Made by a program: the position numbers and the translations under genes
Source: an uncultured Oscillibacter sp.
GTDB lineage: Bacteria; Bacillota; Clostridia; Oscillospirales; Oscillospiraceae
Assembly (NCBI GenBank): GCA_910584995.1
Contig: CAJUDW010000025.1
Coordinates: 1 to 35,965 of the forward strand
DNA length: 35,965 nt
Direction: 5' to 3'
Part shown: positions 1 to 7,983 of the stretch, piece by piece
Layout: every line of letters starts with the position of its first letter
Numbering within the stretch: the stretch's first letter is position 1
The notes under the pieces: model-generated
The model's input: only the letters and a program-made list of their open reading frames with translations
Database searches by the model: none
Told to the model about the DNA's origin: nothing

Positions 1-90
1 TTCCTTAAAAATCTTTATATTTTTTCTCTGTCCTCTTGACGGGGAGCATATCAGGGAGCATATCACCGGACGCTTTTTGCAGCGGTTTTC

Positions 91-648
91 CTATTTCAAC
101 AGCCGTTCCACCCGCCGGGACACCAGGAGCGCCAACCCGATTTTCGCCAGATCCGGCACCAGGAAGGGGAACACGCAGAAGGCTAGGGCCCCTTCCAGGC
201 CAATGGGGCCTACGGTGCGGTTGTAGACCGCTAAAAACCAGACGGTTCCCAGAGCGTAGCACACCGCCATCCCCAGGACGCAGGAGAGGGCTTTAACCGG
301 GAGCCCGTCCCCCAGTAGGGATGTCAGCAGCCAGTAGAGCAGGGCTGCCGCCAGGAAACCTGTGATATACCCGCCGGTAGTCCCCAGCAGGACGCCCACT
401 CCCCCGGAAAACCCGGCGAATACCGGAAGCCCCACGGCCCCCAACAGCAGGTATACTGCCACGGCGCAGGTGCCCCGCCGCCCGCCCAGGGTGCAGAGGG
501 CGGCAAAAATACCAAAGGTCTGCAAAGTGAAGGGGACGGTCATGGGAATGGAAATCCAGGCACAGACAGCGATTAAAGCGGCGAACAGGGCCGCGTAGGC
601 CAGATCCAGTGTCCGGAACCGGGGAGCAGAAGCGGTGTTTTCATGCAT
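91..648 (-). CDS. bioY: BioY biotin ECF transporter substrate-binding subunit
   Basis: 185-residue, strongly hydrophobic protein with about six membrane segments. The opening LDLAYAALFAALIAV and the block TLQTFGIFAALCTLGGRRGT are typical of BioY. BioY is the S component that captures biotin in the membrane, alone or with the shared ECF energizing module. The frame is open further upstream, but I chose the ATG at 648 because AAGGAGG lies 8 bases before it and the protein then has normal BioY length. No ECF ATPase or T component is in the window, so it would use a shared module encoded elsewhere. The promoter and the BirA-like operator upstream support a biotin-related role independently. Confidence 0.93.
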   Translation of the reverse strand: MHENTASAPRFRTLDLAYAALFAALIAVCAWISIPMTVPFTLQTFGIFAALCTLGGRRGTCAVAVYLLLGAVGLPVFAGFSGGVGVLLGTTGGYITGFLAAALLYWLLTSLLGDGLPVKALSCVLGMAVCYALGTVWFLAVYNRTVGPIGLEGALAFCVFPFLVPDLAKIGLALLVSRRVERLLK

Positions 649-681
649 GGCAGGGGCCTCCTTTTTTGTGAGTTCCCGTTC

Positions 682-710
682 AGTATAGGTGAAATTACCG
701 TCATTGTCAA
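682..710 (-). promoter_or_regulatory. Sigma-A promoter of bioY
   Basis: On the minus strand: TTGACA (-35, 705-710), a 17-base spacer and TATACT (-10, 682-687), followed by the bioY ribosome binding site. Near-consensus. Confidence 0.88.
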
Positions 711-734
711 CCGAAAATTTTATAAGGTTTACAA
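704..734. promoter_or_regulatory. BirA-type biotin operator over the bioY -35
   Basis: TTGTCAACC (704-712), a 13-base AT-rich spacer, then GGTTTACAA (726-734). This matches the inverted half-sites TTGTNAACC/GGTTTACAA known for the biotin repressor BirA. It covers the bioY -35 box, so bound BirA would block RNA polymerase when biotin is plentiful. The half-sites and the downstream gene agree; binding itself is inferred. Confidence 0.85.
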
Positions 735-761
735 TTGGGGCGTATATGGATAAAACGTTTA

Positions 762-797
762 CCGGGCCACAGCGGCAGCTGCAGGGCCCGGTTTTTT
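762..797 (+). terminator. Terminator-like hairpin with T6 tract, no obvious plus-strand gene
   Basis: CCGGGCC (762-768) pairs with GGCCCGG (785-791) and is followed by TTTTTT (792-797). By shape it is an intrinsic terminator reading rightwards, yet no plus-strand gene ends here. It may stop antisense transcription, or form part of a double structure with the next inverted repeat. Confidence 0.5.
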
Positions 798-836
798 GCG
801 GGACTGTCAAAACCCTGGGATTTTGACAGTCCCGCA
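797..836. repeat. Perfect 16-bp inverted repeat downstream of the uracil-DNA glycosylase
   Basis: TGCGGGACTGTCAAAA (797-812) and its exact reverse complement (821-836) are separated by 8 bases. It follows the end of the minus-strand glycosylase gene, where a terminator would be expected. Its TGTCAAAA/TTTTGACA core recurs in the palindrome at 17392-17431. Confidence 0.7.
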
Positions 837-864
837 GGGATCGCCAAATCCTTCTTTTCCTAAT

Positions 865-1437
865 TTAGATATCCGTGTGGCCGCAGAGTTCCCTTGCCTT
901 GGCCTGGATGCTTTTCAGATCCTCAAAGGTCTCCGGCCGCTTCCGGGGATCCCGGAGCAGGGCCGCCGGATGATAGATGGCCGTCATCTGCACGCCGCCC
1001 CGCTCAAACCATTGGCCGTGCTCGGCGGTGATTTTGAAATTCTCCTTGATAATGGCCTTGGCGGCAATGCGCCCCAGGCACACTAGGATTTTCGGCTTCA
1101 TCAGGGCCGTCTGCCGCCGGAGGTAGCCGATGCAGGCGTCCTGCTCCACGTTCAGGGGGTCCCGGTTCTGGGGCGGACGGCATTTCACAATGTTGGCGAT
1201 ATAGACCTTTGTCCGGTCCAGCCCCACCATTTCCAGCATGTCGTCCAGCAGCTGGCCGCCGCGTCCCACAAAGGGGATGCCCTGCTCGTCCTCGTGCTGG
1301 CCGGGGCCCTCCCCGACAAACAGGATTTCCGCGCCGGGGTTTCCGTCCCCAAAGACCACGTTTGTCCGGGTCTCCGCCAGGGCGCAGGCGTGGCATTGCA
1401 GGCATTCCGCCTTCAGGCTCTCCCAAGTATCAGGCAT
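865..1437 (-). CDS. Family 4 (iron-sulfur) uracil-DNA glycosylase
   Basis: 190 residues. It removes uracil from DNA to start base excision repair. Visible family 4 signatures: the motif GEGPGQHEDEQG near residue 43 (GEAPGxxED type), Cys12/15/18 near the N-terminus with Cys86 and Cys102 as probable 4Fe-4S ligands, KCRPPQNRDP near residue 85, and HPAALLRDP near the C-terminus. The length is normal for the family. The start at 1437 has AGGAG 7 bases upstream. It is transcribed alone; a long inverted repeat lies just past its stop. The product may be annotated elsewhere as 'SPO1 DNA polymerase-related protein', an old name for this family. Confidence 0.92.
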   Translation of the reverse strand: MPDTWESLKAECLQCHACALAETRTNVVFGDGNPGAEILFVGEGPGQHEDEQGIPFVGRGGQLLDDMLEMVGLDRTKVYIANIVKCRPPQNRDPLNVEQDACIGYLRRQTALMKPKILVCLGRIAAKAIIKENFKITAEHGQWFERGGVQMTAIYHPAALLRDPRKRPETFEDLKSIQAKARELCGHTDI

Positions 1438-1558
1438 AGGGATTCTCCTCTCTCTCGATGCCGGAGCCCAAGGGCAGGATTTTTTGACAAAACTGCCAAG
1501 GGAATCCGGGGTTGATTTTGCCTCCGCCGGGAAACACTGTCCCCCAGGAGGTTGACGT

Positions 1559-2086
1559 ATGGAAGTTTGGCTTTGGTATTTTTGGATTTACAGCTTTTTG
1601 GGCTATTTGCTGGAAAAGGCGTTTGCCGTTGCCACCAAGGCGGAGCGGCGGGAGCGGAAGTGCTTTTTGCTGCTGCCCATGTGCCCGGTATACGGCCTGG
1701 GTATGGCAGCGGTGCTGGCCCTTCCGGCGTCCTGGCGGCAGGGGGCCTGGATGATCCTGGCGGGCGGGGTTGTGACCACCCTGGTGGAATACGCCGTGCA
1801 CTGGGGATATGAAGCGCTGCTGGGCGTCCGCTTCTGGGACTACTCCCGGGTTCCCGGCAATTTGCAGGGCCGGGTCTGCCTGCCTTTTTCCGTTGCCTGG
1901 GGCCTGCTGGCGGCGCTGGCGATCCGCTTTTTGCAGCCGGCTGTCCACTTCCTGGCGGTCTGGTTCCCCGCGCCTGTCACCTATGGGTTTTTGCTGCTCT
2001 TCATTACGGACGCCATCTGCTCCGCCCGGTTCCTGTGGATTACCCACGACGTGGAGGAACTGCGGGTGACCGGCTGGAGCATTTAG
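1559..2086 (+). CDS. Multi-membrane-span protein of the 'putative ABC-transporter type IV' family
   Basis: 175 residues with about five hydrophobic segments, starting MEVWLWYFWIYSFLGYLLEK. This N-terminal pattern (W-x-F-x-YSFxGYxxE) and the later GxRFWDYS and PFSVAWGLLA stretches fit the family usually named putative ABC-transporter type IV (CmpB-like), common in Clostridia. Despite the name I see no ATPase or binding protein nearby, and the function is unknown. AGGAGG at 1546-1551 supports the ATG at 1559. It is a single gene, divergent from the glycosylase, with a MITE-like element starting 38 bases after its stop. Confidence 0.72.
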   Translation: MEVWLWYFWIYSFLGYLLEKAFAVATKAERRERKCFLLLPMCPVYGLGMAAVLALPASWRQGAWMILAGGVVTTLVEYAVHWGYEALLGVRFWDYSRVPGNLQGRVCLPFSVAWGLLAALAIRFLQPAVHFLAVWFPAPVTYGFLLLFITDAICSARFLWITHDVEELRVTGWSI

Positions 2087-2123
2087 CACCTGTGTCCGCT
2101 ATCTCAAAAGCCGCGCCGGGGGT

Positions 2124-2233
2124 TAGGCCTTGTTTGAAAACTGTCAAAACACCCAAACGGCGGATATTTTTCCGCCACTCTGCGTTAGATTTTCTTGCCG
2201 TGGAGCATTCCGCCATTTATCAAACAAGACCTA
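2124..2233. mobile_element. MITE-like element with 14-bp terminal inverted repeats
   Basis: TAGGCCTTGTTTGA (2124-2137) and TCAAACAAGACCTA (2220-2233) are inverted repeats with one mismatch, bounding 110 bp. Inside is a GGCGGA/TCCGCC hairpin (2159-2176). There is no coding capacity. The right end overlaps the last bases of the convergent hydrolase gene and provides its TAG stop. The structure is that of a non-autonomous miniature element, but only this copy is visible here. Confidence 0.55.
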
Positions 2234-3169
2234 GGCTTCCTCCCCCAGGCGGAAGGAGAGCCACTGGTAGATATCCCGGAAAACGGCTTCCTGGCAGTCC
2301 TCATTCAGGATCTCGTGGCGCAGTTCCGGATAGAGCCGCAGGGACACGTCCCGGACGCCAGCCTGCTGGAAACTCCGGAAAGCCCTGCGGACCCCCTTCC
2401 CGAAGTCCCCTACCGGATCCATCTCCCCGGAGACAAAGAGGATGGGGGTGTTCAGATTCATTTTTTTCAGGTTTTCCATCCGGCGGATGAAGGCCAGGCC
2501 CCACAGCATCTCCCGGAACAGCCCCACGGTGGCGGTGCCGCCGCAGAGGGTGTCCGCAAGATAGGCGTCCACGTTGGCCTCACTGAGGGACAGCCAGTCC
2601 GACGGGGTGCGGTTGGGGGCGAACCGCTTGTTGTACGCGCCGAAGGCCAGCTTATCCACCAGGGGGGACACCTGATCCTCCCCTACCTTCCGGCATTCAG
2701 CGGCGGTGAGGATTCTGGCGCTGCGGAGCAGGGCGTCCGGCATCTGGCCCGTGCCCATGATCACGGCGGCGTCCATAGTTCCGGGATAGCGGATGAGGTA
2801 TGTCCGGGCCAGGAAAGAGCCCATGGAGTGGCCCAGGAGGAAATGCGGGACGCCGGGAAACTGCCGCCCCATCAGGCAGCGGCACTGGTAGAGATCGTCC
2901 ACCACCCGGTTCCAGCTGCCCTCCGGGCCGAAATACAGCCGGGGAGCCCCCTCCGCCACGGATTTCCCGTGGCCCAGATGGTCGTTCCCCACCACGGCAA
3001 AGCCCCGCTCTGCCAAAAACCGGGCGAAGGGATCGTACCGCAGGATATACTCCCCCACCCCGTGGGAGATTTGAAGGACGGCTTTGATGCCGCCCTCCGG
3101 CGTCCATACCGCGCCATGGATTGTGGTTTTGCCGTCGGCGGAGGGAAAGGTAAATTCGCTGTGCGTCAT
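2231..3169 (-). CDS. Alpha/beta hydrolase, monoacylglycerol lipase-like (serine aminopeptidase S33 type)
   Basis: 312-residue cytosolic hydrolase. It has the lid-less MGL fold signatures: an oxyanion region ISHGVGEYILRY (residues 34-45), NDHLGHGKS near 62, nucleophile elbow GHSMGS with Ser115, acid in VSGEMDPVG and His in PELRHEI near the C-terminus. The full Ser-Asp-His triad is therefore present. The likely substrate is a small lipid ester such as a monoacylglycerol or lysophospholipid, but this cannot be fixed from sequence. The start at 3169 has AAGGAGG 8 bases upstream. The stop codon lies in the terminal repeat of the MITE-like element, so the original C-terminus may have been altered by insertion. 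Confidence 0.88.
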   Translation of the reverse strand: MTHSEFTFPSADGKTTIHGAVWTPEGGIKAVLQISHGVGEYILRYDPFARFLAERGFAVVGNDHLGHGKSVAEGAPRLYFGPEGSWNRVVDDLYQCRCLMGRQFPGVPHFLLGHSMGSFLARTYLIRYPGTMDAAVIMGTGQMPDALLRSARILTAAECRKVGEDQVSPLVDKLAFGAYNKRFAPNRTPSDWLSLSEANVDAYLADTLCGGTATVGLFREMLWGLAFIRRMENLKKMNLNTPILFVSGEMDPVGDFGKGVRRAFRSFQQAGVRDVSLRLYPELRHEILNEDCQEAVFRDIYQWLSFRLGEEA

Positions 3170-3258
3170 CCCGCAGGCCTCCTTATCATTTTTTTACATC
3201 ATATCATATCGGAAGAGGAAATGCCAGAGGGGTGCCGTGCTTTTCCAAAACGGGATCG

Positions 3259-3287
3259 TTGACAAGGCGGATTCCTGGTGCTATATT
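3259..3287 (+). promoter_or_regulatory. Promoter of the pyrG operon
   Basis: TTGACA (3259-3264), 17-base spacer, TATATT (3282-3287). Transcription from here gives a leader of about 200 nt before pyrG. Confidence 0.82.
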
Positions 3288-3390
3288 GGGAAAGTATTTT
3301 TGGAACGCTTTGGACGCGGGGAGGCCCCGCATCAATCTCACAGCTTCACAGCGCGCATCGCGGCCCGCGGCTGAGGGTCCCAAAGAGAGC

Positions 3391-3452
3391 GCCCGGATAT
3401 ACGGTCCGGGCCTGGGATTCTTCACCGCAAAAGGGCTCCGCGGTGCTTTTTT
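3391..3452 (+). terminator. Hairpin plus intrinsic terminator in the pyrG leader (candidate attenuator)
   Basis: GCCCGGA/TCCGGGC (3391-3411) forms a hairpin. It is followed by CACCGC (3423-3428) pairing with GCGGTG (3440-3445) and a run of T (3447-3452). The terminator sits between the strong promoter and pyrG, about 45 bases before the ATG. No other gene ends here on this strand, so transcription attenuation is the simplest reading. No T-box or PyrR-type consensus was recognised. Confidence 0.6.
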
Positions 3453-3497
3453 GCTTATGGGAAGGGTTTGAAAACCGATTAAAGGGGGATCATAACC

Positions 3498-5123
3498 ATG
3501 TCAACAAAATTTATCTTCATTACCGGCGGCGTGGTGTCCGGATTGGGAAAGGGCATCTGCGCCGCGTCCCTGGGACGGCTTTTGAAGCAGCGGGGCGTCC
3601 GGGTCAGGAACCAGAAATTTGATCCTTACATCAACGTGGATCCTGGTACCATGAGCCCCTACCAGCACGGGGAGGTGTTCGTCACCGAGGACGGGGCGGA
3701 GACGGATTTGGATCTGGGCCACTATGAGCGGTTCGTGGATGAGGATCTCTCCGGGAATTCCTCCGTTTCCTCCGGCAAAATCTACTGGTCCGTGCTGAAC
3801 CGGGAGCGCCGGGGGGATTACCTAGGGGCCACCGTCCAGATCATCCCCCACATCACCGATGAAATCAAGGCGCGGGTCTACGCCATGGAGGGCGAAGATG
3901 TGGACGCGGTGATCACCGAAATCGGCGGCACGGTAGGCGATATCGAGTCCCAGCCCTTCCTGGAGGCCGTCCGGCAGATTGCCGCTGAGCGGCCCCGGGG
4001 GGATGTGCTTTTCATCCATGTGCCCCTGGTGGTGGAGATTCCCGGTTCCGGGGAACTGAAGACCAAACCCACCCAGCACTCGGTGAAGGAACTGCTGTCC
4101 CTGGGTATCCAGCCGGATATCCTGGTCTGCCGGTGCAGCCAGCCCATCACCCGGGAGGCCCGGAAAAAAATCGCCCTCTTCTGCAATGTGGAGGAGGACT
4201 GCGTGATTCAGAACGTCACCGCCAATACCCTCTACGAGGTGCCCCTGCTGATGGCGGCGGAGGGCCTGGACGAGGTGGCCTGCCGCAAACTGGGCCTTAT
4301 CACCCATCAGCCGGATCTGCGGGAGTGGAGCGCCATGGTGCGGCGGGAAAAGGCAGCCCGGAAACAGGTGGAAATCGCTCTTGCAGGAAAATACACCCAG
4401 CTGCACGACGCCTATCTCTCCGTGGTGGAGTCCCTCCGCCATGCCGGGACCGCCAACGGCGCGCAGATCCGCATCCGTTGGATTGACACCGAGGGGCTGA
4501 CGCCGGAAAACGCGGCGGAGCGCCTGGAGGGCTGCGCCGGGGTCCTGGTGCCCGGCGGCTTTGGGGATCGGGGCGTGGAGGGGATGATCAGCGTCATTCA
4601 ACACGCCCGGGAGAACCGGATCCCCTATTTCGGCATCTGCCTGGGGATGCAGATGGCGGTGGTGGAGTTTGCCCGCCACGTACTGGGCTGGGAAGACGCC
4701 GCCTCCGCCGAATTTTCCGAGGCTGCCCGCCGCCCGGTGATTGCCCTCATGCCGGATCAGGTGGGCGTGACAGAAAAGGGCGGCACCATGCGGCTGGGCC
4801 GCTGGCCATGCCTTCTGGCGGAGGGGAGCCGCAGCCGGGAACTCTACGGCGCGGCGGAAATCTCCGAGCGGCACCGCCACCGCTTTGAATTCAACAACGC
4901 CTACTGCCGGGATATGGAGGCCGCCGGGCTGGCCCTGGCGGGCCGGTCCCCTGACGGGCGCCTGGTGGAAATCGTGGAACTGCCGGATCACCCCTGGTTC
5001 GTGGGCGTGCAGTTCCACCCGGAGTTCAAGAGCCGCCCGGACCGCCCCCATCCCCTGTTTCGGGGCTTTGTGGCAGCGGCACTGCAGGTGGCGGAAAATC
5101 AGGAAGCAGGAGGACAGCCATGA
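3498..5123 (+). CDS. pyrG: CTP synthase
   Basis: 541 residues, normal length. It converts UTP to CTP using ATP and glutamine. The N-terminal synthase domain begins MSTKFIFITGGVVSGLGKG (P-loop) and contains NVDPGTMSPYQHGEVFVTEDGAETDLDLGHYERF. The C-terminal class I glutaminase domain has PGGFGDRG, the nucleophile motif GICLGMQM and the final HPEFKSRP. All key catalytic regions are intact. Upstream AAAGGGGG supports the ATG at 3498. It overlaps the next gene by 4 bases (ATGA), so the two are translationally coupled. Confidence 0.98.
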   Translation: MSTKFIFITGGVVSGLGKGICAASLGRLLKQRGVRVRNQKFDPYINVDPGTMSPYQHGEVFVTEDGAETDLDLGHYERFVDEDLSGNSSVSSGKIYWSVLNRERRGDYLGATVQIIPHITDEIKARVYAMEGEDVDAVITEIGGTVGDIESQPFLEAVRQIAAERPRGDVLFIHVPLVVEIPGSGELKTKPTQHSVKELLSLGIQPDILVCRCSQPITREARKKIALFCNVEEDCVIQNVTANTLYEVPLLMAAEGLDEVACRKLGLITHQPDLREWSAMVRREKAARKQVEIALAGKYTQLHDAYLSVVESLRHAGTANGAQIRIRWIDTEGLTPENAAERLEGCAGVLVPGGFGDRGVEGMISVIQHARENRIPYFGICLGMQMAVVEFARHVLGWEDAASAEFSEAARRPVIALMPDQVGVTEKGGTMRLGRWPCLLAEGSRSRELYGAAEISERHRHRFEFNNAYCRDMEAAGLALAGRSPDGRLVEIVELPDHPWFVGVQFHPEFKSRPDRPHPLFRGFVAAALQVAENQEAGGQP

Positions 5124-6199
5124 ACCATTTTGCAAAGATTGCGGGGAAACTTCCGGAATACGGGATTGACGCCATGCTGCTCACCCATGAGGCCAACCGT
5201 TTTTACGCCTCCGGGTTCCGTTCCTCCGGAACCGACGGCGCGGCCCTGGTGATGGAGGGAAAATCCTACTACTTTACCGACTCCCGCTATACCGAGGCCG
5301 CTGGGCGGATCGTCCGGGACGCGGAGATACGGGAGGTTGGCCCCGGGCACGGGTATACCGCCCGGATCAAGGAGGCCATGGCGGAGCAGGGCATCCGGCG
5401 GCTGGGCTTTGAGGAGGGATCCATGACCGTGCGGGAGTACGAGGCCTGGAAAAAGGCCCTGGACGGTGAACTTGTCCCTGCCTCGGCCCTGCCGGAGGAA
5501 CTCCGCCGGGTGAAGGATCCGGAGGAACTGGCCGCCATGGCTGCCGCCCAGCGGATTGCGGAAAAGGCCCTGGCAGATATCCTCCGGGAGATCCGCCCTG
5601 GCGTTACGGAGAAGGAACTGGCGGCCCGGATCCAGTACCTGATGCTCCACTACGGGGCGGAGGACAAATCCTTCGATCCCATTGTGGTGTCCGGCCCCAA
5701 CGGGAGCCTGCCCCATGGCGTGCCCTCGGAGAAGGAAATCCGGGCCGGGGAATTTGTCACCATGGATTTTGGCTGCGTCTATCAGGGCTATTGTTCCGAC
5801 ATGACCCGCACCGTGGCCGTAGGCTATGCCACAGAGGAGATGCGCCAAGTCTATGAAACCGTTTTGAGGGCCCAGCAGGCGGGGATTGACGCCGCCCGGG
5901 CAGGCGTCACGGGGAAAGAGGTAGACGCCGCCGCCCGGAGGGTGATTGAAGACGCCGGATACGGTCCCTATTTCAGCCACAGCTTCGGCCACGGGGTGGG
6001 CGTGGAGATTCACGAGGCCCCCAATGCCTCCTCCGCCAACGACAAGCCCCTCCCTGCCGGCGCTGTGATTTCGGCGGAGCCGGGGATCTATATCCCGGGA
6101 CGGCTGGGGGTCCGGATTGAGGATGTGATCCGCCTGACGGAGGACGGCCGGGAAAACCTCACCCTGGCGCCGAAGGAATTGCTGATCCTGGAGGGGTGA
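5120..6199 (+). CDS. M24 family aminopeptidase (Xaa-Pro aminopeptidase type)
   Basis: 359 residues. It has a creatinase-like N-terminal domain (about 1-130) and a C-terminal pita-bread metallopeptidase domain. The five dinuclear-metal ligands are visible: Asp in MDFGCVYQGYCSDMT (two Asp), His in HSFGHGVG, Glu in SAEPGIY and Glu in RIEDVI. It probably removes N-terminal residues before proline from peptides in the cytosol. AGGAGG lies 6 bases before the ATG, inside the end of pyrG, and the two genes overlap by 4 bases. The pairing with pyrG looks like operon convenience rather than a shared pathway. Confidence 0.93.
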   Translation: MNHFAKIAGKLPEYGIDAMLLTHEANRFYASGFRSSGTDGAALVMEGKSYYFTDSRYTEAAGRIVRDAEIREVGPGHGYTARIKEAMAEQGIRRLGFEEGSMTVREYEAWKKALDGELVPASALPEELRRVKDPEELAAMAAAQRIAEKALADILREIRPGVTEKELAARIQYLMLHYGAEDKSFDPIVVSGPNGSLPHGVPSEKEIRAGEFVTMDFGCVYQGYCSDMTRTVAVGYATEEMRQVYETVLRAQQAGIDAARAGVTGKEVDAAARRVIEDAGYGPYFSHSFGHGVGVEIHEAPNASSANDKPLPAGAVISAEPGIYIPGRLGVRIEDVIRLTEDGRENLTLAPKELLILEG

Positions 6200-6205
6200 A
6201 GGCCG

Positions 6206-6234
6206 TTGACAAATCCCCCCAGGGACGGTATCAT
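6206..6234 (+). promoter_or_regulatory. Promoter of the CBS-domain pyrophosphatase
   Basis: TTGACA (6206-6211), 17-base spacer, TATCAT (6229-6234), directly after the stop of the peptidase gene. It gives the pyrophosphatase an independent transcript with a short leader. Confidence 0.8.
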
Positions 6235-6271
6235 CAAAGCAAGACCAAAAATTTTCCGCAGGAGGTCCCTT

Positions 6272-7885
6272 ATGGACACTGTATTCATCACAGGACACCG
6301 CAACCCGGACACTGACTCCATTGTCTCCGCCATGGCTTACGCGGCCCTGAAAAACGCCCTGGGCCACCGGGAATACCAGGCCGCCCGGCTGGGCCAGGTC
6401 AGCGACGAAACCCAACTGGTGCTGGATCGCTTCGCCTTCCAGCCCCCCAGGCGGATTACGGACGTGCGGACCCAGGTCCGGGATCTGGACTACGACACGC
6501 CCCCTACCCTCTCCGCCGCCGCCACCATCAGCCTGGGCTGGAAGACCATGATGGAGGAGCAGATCTCCGTTATCCCCGTGGCCAATGAGGACGGCACCCT
6601 CTGCGGTATGCTCTCCGCCGGGGATGTGGCCAATTACGACATGACCCGCGTCCGGGATTCCCGGGTGGGGGAGATTCCGGTTTTCAACCTGCTCTCTGTT
6701 TTGGAGGGCAAGATCCTCAACGAGGGCGGGGAACTGCGGGATGTGATCTCCGGCGAGGTGACTATCGCCCTGCCGGCCGGCCGGGAAAATCTGCTGTTCT
6801 CCAACCGGGACAGCATTGTCATCTGCGGCAACCAGCCGGACATGATCTGCCGGGCGGTTGACCTGGGGATTAACTGCGTGGTGGTCTGCCAGGCGGAGGT
6901 GGAACAGTCCCTGCTGGACCGGGCAGGGGATACCTGCATTATCTCCACCCCCATCGACGCCTATCAGGCTGTGCGCCTGATCTCCCACGCCCTGCCCATC
7001 TCCAAGGTCTGCAAGACCGGGGATGTGGTGTGCTTCCACCTGGACGATTACCTGGACGACGTGCAGGATACGGTCCTGGAGAGCCGCTTCCGGGCCTACC
7101 CGATCCTGGACGAGGATGAGCGGGTGGTGGGGATGCTGTCCCGCTACCATCTGCTGCGCCCCCGCCGCAAGCGGGTGATTCTGATGGATCACAACGAAAT
7201 GGCCCAGTCGGTGCCCGGGTTGGAGCAGGCCCAAATTCTGGAGATTGTGGATCACCACCGTCTGGCGGATATCCAGACCAAGGACCCCATCTATGTCCGG
7301 AACGAGGCGGTGGGCAGCACCACCACCATTGTGGCGGAGATGTACCAGGAGAAGGGCCTTATGCCCACCGCCAAAATGGCGGGCCTTATGGCGGCGGCCA
7401 TTGTCTCCGACACGGTCATGTTCAAATCCCCCACCTGCACCCAGAGGGATATCGATATCGCCAACCGGTTGGCCAGGATCGGGAATATCTCCCTGGATGA
7501 ACTGGGAAAGGCCATCTTCTCCGCCACCTGCGGCGATGACAAGACCATCGAGGCCATGCTCCGGACGGATTACAAGGAGTTCCACATTGCCGGGCACGAC
7601 CTGGCGGTGAGCCAGATCACCTGCATGGATTCCGACCGCCTCCTGGCCCGGACAGACGAATTCCTGGCGGCCATGCTGGCGATTCGGACGGATCGGAAGC
7701 TGAACACGGTGGTGCTGATGATCACCGATGTGCTTCTGGAGGGCACCCAGCTGCTTTACGTGGGGGACGAGGACACCATTGAGCAGGCCTTCAACATCAA
7801 GGGGGCGAAGAACCGGGCGTTCCTGCCCCACATCATGTCCCGGAAGAAGCAGGTTATTCCCACCCTCTCCGCCCTTTGGGGGTAA
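6272..7885 (+). CDS. ppaC: Manganese-dependent inorganic pyrophosphatase (family II) with CBS-DRTGG-CBS insert
   Basis: 537 residues. It hydrolyses pyrophosphate to phosphate. The DHH domain is split: GHRNPDTDS (residues 7-15) at the start, then MDHNE and VDHH (Asp327-His329) after the insert, with a C-terminal DHHA2 domain. The insert contains CBS (around 75-135, ISVIPVANEDGTLCGMLS), a DRTGG-type domain (about 180-250) and a second CBS (RAYPILDEDERVVGMLSRYHL). Relatives with this layout are regulated by adenine nucleotides and diadenosine polyphosphates. The ATG at 6272 is chosen because AGGAGG is at 6260-6265; the in-frame extension upstream overlaps the promoter. Odd context: the window also carries a membrane pyrophosphatase. 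Confidence 0.96.
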   Translation: MDTVFITGHRNPDTDSIVSAMAYAALKNALGHREYQAARLGQVSDETQLVLDRFAFQPPRRITDVRTQVRDLDYDTPPTLSAAATISLGWKTMMEEQISVIPVANEDGTLCGMLSAGDVANYDMTRVRDSRVGEIPVFNLLSVLEGKILNEGGELRDVISGEVTIALPAGRENLLFSNRDSIVICGNQPDMICRAVDLGINCVVVCQAEVEQSLLDRAGDTCIISTPIDAYQAVRLISHALPISKVCKTGDVVCFHLDDYLDDVQDTVLESRFRAYPILDEDERVVGMLSRYHLLRPRRKRVILMDHNEMAQSVPGLEQAQILEIVDHHRLADIQTKDPIYVRNEAVGSTTTIVAEMYQEKGLMPTAKMAGLMAAAIVSDTVMFKSPTCTQRDIDIANRLARIGNISLDELGKAIFSATCGDDKTIEAMLRTDYKEFHIAGHDLAVSQITCMDSDRLLARTDEFLAAMLAIRTDRKLNTVVLMITDVLLEGTQLLYVGDEDTIEQAFNIKGAKNRAFLPHIMSRKKQVIPTLSALWG

Positions 7886-7905
7886 GAGGGGCGGTTGGAT
7901 CGACA

Positions 7906-7933
7906 AAATCCCCGGCCGGAAGGCCGGGGATTT
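7906..7933. terminator. Bidirectional terminator between convergent genes
   Basis: AAATCCCCGGCC and its exact complement around a GGAA loop. It can serve both the pyrophosphatase and the convergent purO-like gene, though the T tract is only three bases. Confidence 0.75.
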
Positions 7934-7983
7934 CCAGATCGGCAAAGAGCCTCGCAGGGTTTACGTCCGGAGGCGCGGAAGGA

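Noticed and set aside
42..65. Tandem 12-bp repeat GGGAGCATATCA after bioY
   Set aside because: Only two units at the window edge; no feature can be supported.
1..90. Gene downstream of bioY at the window start
   Set aside because: No frame with a ribosome binding site or recognisable product in the 90 bases available.
3288..3497. T-box, PyrR site or Bacillus-type G-run attenuator in the pyrG leader
   Set aside because: No T-box GGGTGGNACCGCG sequence, no PyrR loop consensus, and the start region and terminator stem do not provide the G-run/C-U pairing of the Bacillus scheme. Only a generic leader terminator is claimed.
5099..7945. A 948-codon minus-strand open frame opposite the M24 peptidase and the pyrophosphatase
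   Set aside because: Composition is Gly/His/Val-rich low complexity typical of antisense frames; both plus-strand genes are complete with ribosome binding sites.
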